Of a stretch of 32,555 bases of DNA, positions 29,735 through 32,555 are shown one piece after another. The DNA is taken from contig BFEA01000193.1 of assembly GCA_003427395.1 (NCBI GenBank), positions 624,765-657,319 on the forward strand, written 5' to 3'. Positions within the stretch are counted from its first letter, which is position 1, and every line of letters starts with the position of its first letter. This DNA comes from Chara braunii. Taxonomy: Eukaryota; Streptophyta; Charophyceae; Charales; Characeae. Position numbers and translations under genes: made by a program. The notes beneath the pieces are model-generated. The model searched no databases and was not told the DNA's origin. It worked only from the letters and a program-made list of their open reading frames with translations.

Positions 29735-29856
29735 ATGGGACGCTGGACCCGTTTTCGAGCAGGTGATGCTCCCCACCTATAGATGGAGCCTCCCTCCAGG
29801 TGTTAGTGCTGTCTGCTCTTATCAGCAGCACTAACACTGGCCAGGGCGTGTTTTTG

Positions 29857-29890
<34 letters not shown>

Positions 29891-29908
29891 NAAAAAAAAA
29901 AAAAAAAA
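29735..29908 (+). mobile_element. Nested LINE-like 3' end with long poly(A)
   Basis: A segment starting TATAAATGGGACGCTGGACC ends in about 48 A residues interrupted by an N at 29891. Its start is similar to TATATGGGATGCTGAGCCC near 32352, shortly before the terminal poly(A) of the surrounding insertion. The two tails are therefore probably related 3' ends. A 5' limit and target duplication were not found. Confidence 0.5.
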
Positions 29909-29918
29909 ACTTCTTATT

Positions 29919-30566
29919 GTAATTTCCATGGCTACGCCGGACCCGGACCCGGACATTTCCGGACATGGAACCGGACCCGTGTCCGATAGTTTCCGGACGT
30001 CCGGAATTCCGGACATTTCCGGACCTCCGGACATGGGGGGATCCGGACGGTCCGGATGTCTGGACAGGTCCGGAAATGTCCGGACCATTAAAAAAAAATA
30101 AAAAAATAAAAAAATCTGAAAAAAAAGTATGTTATGCAGAATAACAATGCAAACCACTTTTGCCTCAGAGTCATGTCAGAATTCGTAACCAAACTTGAGT
30201 TAAAAGTCAAAAACTATAAAAGGCTTAATAAAAGACTTCAAAAAAAAGAGTAATAAAAACTAATAAAATGTAATAAAAGGTAATGAATTATTAATAAATA
30301 AAAAATTGGGGTTGTCTAATAAATTACTATAGAGAGAGAGCATGTCCGGACCCCCAAAAAAAGCATAAACGGGCCTGAAAAACCCCCAAAACAATTTTGG
30401 GGGCTTGGCTCCTCAATGGGGAAGTGTCCTGGACCGTTTTTTTTTGTTTTTTTTTTCTCGAAATTTGCCAGATCTGGACCTTCCAGACCGGACGTCTGGA
30501 TTCCGGACTGAATCCAGACCGTCCGGACGACGGTCCGGACGTCCGGATCGTAGCCATGGTAATTTC
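29919..30566. mobile_element. Non-autonomous hAT-like element with 8-bp target duplication
   Basis: GTAATTTC at 29919-29926 and 30559-30566 flanks a 632-bp segment whose ends are perfect 10-bp inverted repeats, CATGGCTACG (29927) and CGTAGCCATG (30558). An 8-bp duplication and a terminal CA are hallmarks of hAT transposons. About 14 copies of CCGGA lie in the left 165 bases and about five in the right 100, often as GTCCGGAC palindromes, like hAT subterminal transposase sites. The AT-rich middle has no transposase frame. Confidence 0.85.
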
Positions 30567-31082
30567 GTAGAACTTCCAATTTAGACTGGAATTTTCGAGG
30601 GGCAAGAGAGTGCAGGAGGAGGATTATGTTGACCTTTGCTTAGGGCATGGCCCTTCTTCTGCTCTTGATGTACGACCGGAAAGTGGTGCATAACTTTGGC
30701 TACATTTTCTCAATCCATTCTCGCTTGGTTCTTCTTTAGGGAGGGTACTGGTTGTGGGGGTCACGATGGCATGATGGGAGGAAAGGACGCGCTCTGCAGG
30801 AAAGGGGCTAACCTGCAGAGTGGGAATAGGGTATAGCAGCAGGTGAGATGGTGGCTCCACTGCAGTAAGTCTTACCGGAGTAAGGTTGGTTAGGTGTGGG
30901 GGTGGGTGCAATCAGTTATTTTCTCTGGTTGGACTGACTCATTGAGATTTCGTTTTCTGTCATATGGGGCGTTGATAGATTGGAGTCCTTTACTCCAAGA
31001 GGGCTGTTGGGTAAGAGGTGGGAAGGGGGGGCAACAAAGGGGGGGGTCGTGGGTTCTGATAGTAGGTCTGAAGGAAGGGGCT

Positions 31083-32130
31083 GGGACGACGCAGACCGGT
31101 GCTGGGGCGTTCTGCTCTGTGACCTGGGAGGAGCACGAGGTTTGGGGGAGTTCTGTCGAGGGAGGAAGACAGAACCAACACTTTCGACGTGGCCGTAGCT
31201 GGGGTTAAATCCCTGTCACCGTTTGGGGCGTGCGGCTATGGGGAGTTGCCGAGGGAGGAAGGCACTCCTTACCGTCTACACTAGGTTGGTCGGTACCGGG
31301 ACTTGGTGGAGTCCTGTAACTCCAGCATGGGAGGGTATGAGACCAGTTGTGTGTTGTTTCGAGGACTGAACACGAGACCTGTGGTTTTTCTTCAATAGTT
31401 GCGGGGAGGGCAGGAAGTTGGCGGTGCAGCAGGTTGGTTTCGTTTGCAGCTCTTATTAGTTTTTGTCGGAGGGGCCTAAGAGTGCTTAGGACTCTGGGAC
31501 TTCCAGTAACCTTTTCTGGGTTGCGTTGATTTTGCTACATTCGTTGATCTATGGTTGTTCGACGCCAGAATGACGTGGGCCGGTGCTGGGGTGCTTCCCT
31601 GTAATCTGCTGAGGCAGGAGCGTGAGGTCTAGTGGAGTGATCTGGGGATGCTTTGGGGTGGGCATCTTACGGGACAACCAAGGTTTGCTGTAGGGACAAC
31701 GCTGGCCGGAGCTGGGGCGAGTGGTGTTGCCCTGTAACCTAGCAGAAAGTAGGGGGCGTAAGGCCTGGTAGAGCTTGGCAGTGAGTGAGGCAATTTTGAG
31801 AAACTTCGGAAAGGTTGGTTAGGGAGTTGAGGGTTTTCGAGCCTTTAGGATCTCGGCGGTCTAATTTTCATATTTCAGCTTTTTCATGCTATATCTACTT
31901 TTCTGGTTTTCTGGATTGGTGGTAGCTTCCCGTTTTTGTACATATCTGGGGTGGAGGAGTTCAGGGAAGGTCGAACTTGGACTGATTTCCGCAGAGTTGC
32001 TCTGTTCTGTGCCCCTGGTTTGCCGATGCCAGAACGACGCTGGCCGGAGCGGGGGTGTTGCCCTGTAACCTGTAATTTGCAGGAGCGCGAGGTCTTGTAG
32101 AGAGATCTGGGTTTTGCCGAGGGAGGAAGG
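31083..32130 (+). repeat. Diverged repeats around GGCCGGAGCTGGGG / TTGCCCTGTAACCT
   Basis: About five diverged units (near 31083, 31186, 31570, 31695 and 32030) share a GACGCTGGCCGGAGCTGGGG-like start, CCCTGTAACCT and a GAGCGCGAGGTCT segment. Several also share GCCGAGGGAGGAAGGCA. They lie in the 3' part of the 4.3-kb retro-insertion. No frame is shared among units. The stretch 30567-31082 shows nothing else I can support. Confidence 0.55.
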
Positions 32131-32481
32131 CAATCCAGTGGCGAACCGGGGGGGGCTGCTAGGTGGCGAGAAGAGAACAGCTATGGGTGACATTGGTGTG
32201 GGTGGTATTGTCCCTGAGCTATTAAACTCCTGGGTTAAGGAAGGCTAGGAGTTAAGCTAGGGTTAGGAAGCCAGATTAGCAGATATAGCATAGCCTACTA
32301 CATCAGCATAAACATCATTAGCATTATTATCCTGAGTTTTTTCATCATCATATATGGGATGCTGAGCCCGGTTCTCAGCTGTTCTCAGCAGTTTTCTTTC
32401 TGGTCACTCCGGGTAGACTGTGAGGACCCCGGCCTCAATATTTTCATTTGTAATATCAGCCTTGGGCACTGGGCCCTTTTA

Positions 32482-32501
32482 AATAAATATAAAAAAAAAA
32501 A
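32482..32501 (+). promoter_or_regulatory. Polyadenylation signal and poly(A) of the retro-insertion
   Basis: AATAAA (32482-32487) lies a few bases before an 11-A run that meets the target duplication. This marks the 3' end of the retroposed RNA. Confidence 0.7.
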
Positions 32502-32555
32502 GCTTGGGGCCCTGCCACGAGGCACTTCCATTAGGAAGTCCTCACTGGTTGGTGG

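Larger units (their letters stand above)
28169..32520 (+). mobile_element. 4.3-kb retro-insertion with 23-bp target duplication, non-coding
   Basis: A 23-bp sequence starting AAAAGCTTGGGG is identical at 28169-28191 and 32498-32520. The second copy follows directly on a poly(A) run (32491-32501) preceded by AATAAA at 32482. The duplication starts with AAAA, in line with L1-type nicking at TTTT. The body has no RT, endonuclease or other recognisable frame. It is G-rich at the 5' end, AT-rich from about 28880 to 29720, then contains a second poly(A)-ended segment, an hAT-like insertion and diverged repeats. It may be a non-autonomous LINE derivative or a chimeric retroposed transcript. Confidence 0.65.

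Noticed and set aside
29861-29908. Telomeric or centromeric satellite
   Set aside because: The run is poly(A) at a LINE-like 3' end with an N, and no telomere repeat is present.

Overview
This is a repeat-dense stretch of a eukaryotic nuclear genome. It has GT-AG introns, tRNA-derived SINE heads, target-site duplications next to poly(A) tracts, LTRs, microsatellites and scattered single N positions. I find no convincing single-copy host gene; nearly every coding signal belongs to a transposable element. Protein flavour, SINE heads and a tRNA-Met-like primer site suggest a plant or streptophyte alga. A charophyte such as Chara is my best guess, from general recollection of such element proteins and not from any search, so it is low to moderate confidence.

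Layout. 1-2150: short repeat clusters, two opposed tRNA-derived SINE heads, a LINE ORF2 C-terminal zinc-knuckle fragment, and an 83-bp duplication around an N. 2160-4424 (minus): a Penelope-like reverse transcriptase reading frame broken by one in-frame TAA just before the motif A aspartate. 4534-12441 (minus): a large unclassified element. Its gene runs from a possible degenerate methyltransferase-like domain through a charged linker to a C-terminal ULP1/C48 cysteine protease whose catalytic residues are intact. Two introns can be placed, one with good support. A 14-bp palindrome, TCGGAT-NN-ATCCGA, recurs eleven times, both in the coding linker and in the downstream tandem repeats.

12442-16086: AT-rich spacer, a GGTACGGTA-type cluster, GA-rich minisatellites and a clean 32-bp minisatellite. 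16277-27617 (plus): a decayed 11-kb Ty3/gypsy retrotransposon with about 850-bp LTRs, primer binding site, gag, protease, RT, RNase H, an unusual PHD finger in frame with pol before the integrase, integrase, an integrase C-terminal domain, and an extra ORF whose ATG overlaps the pol stop as ATGA. Its nonsense codons and catalytic Asp-to-Asn changes can all be explained by C-to-T or G-to-A transitions.

27888-32520: nested retro-insertions bounded by 14-bp and 23-bp direct repeats beside poly(A), with a 632-bp non-autonomous hAT-like element (perfect 8-bp target duplication) inserted inside. The elements are independent of one another. The window is best read as layered insertion and decay, with the ULP1/palindrome element and the PHD-bearing gypsy element as the two unusual systems.
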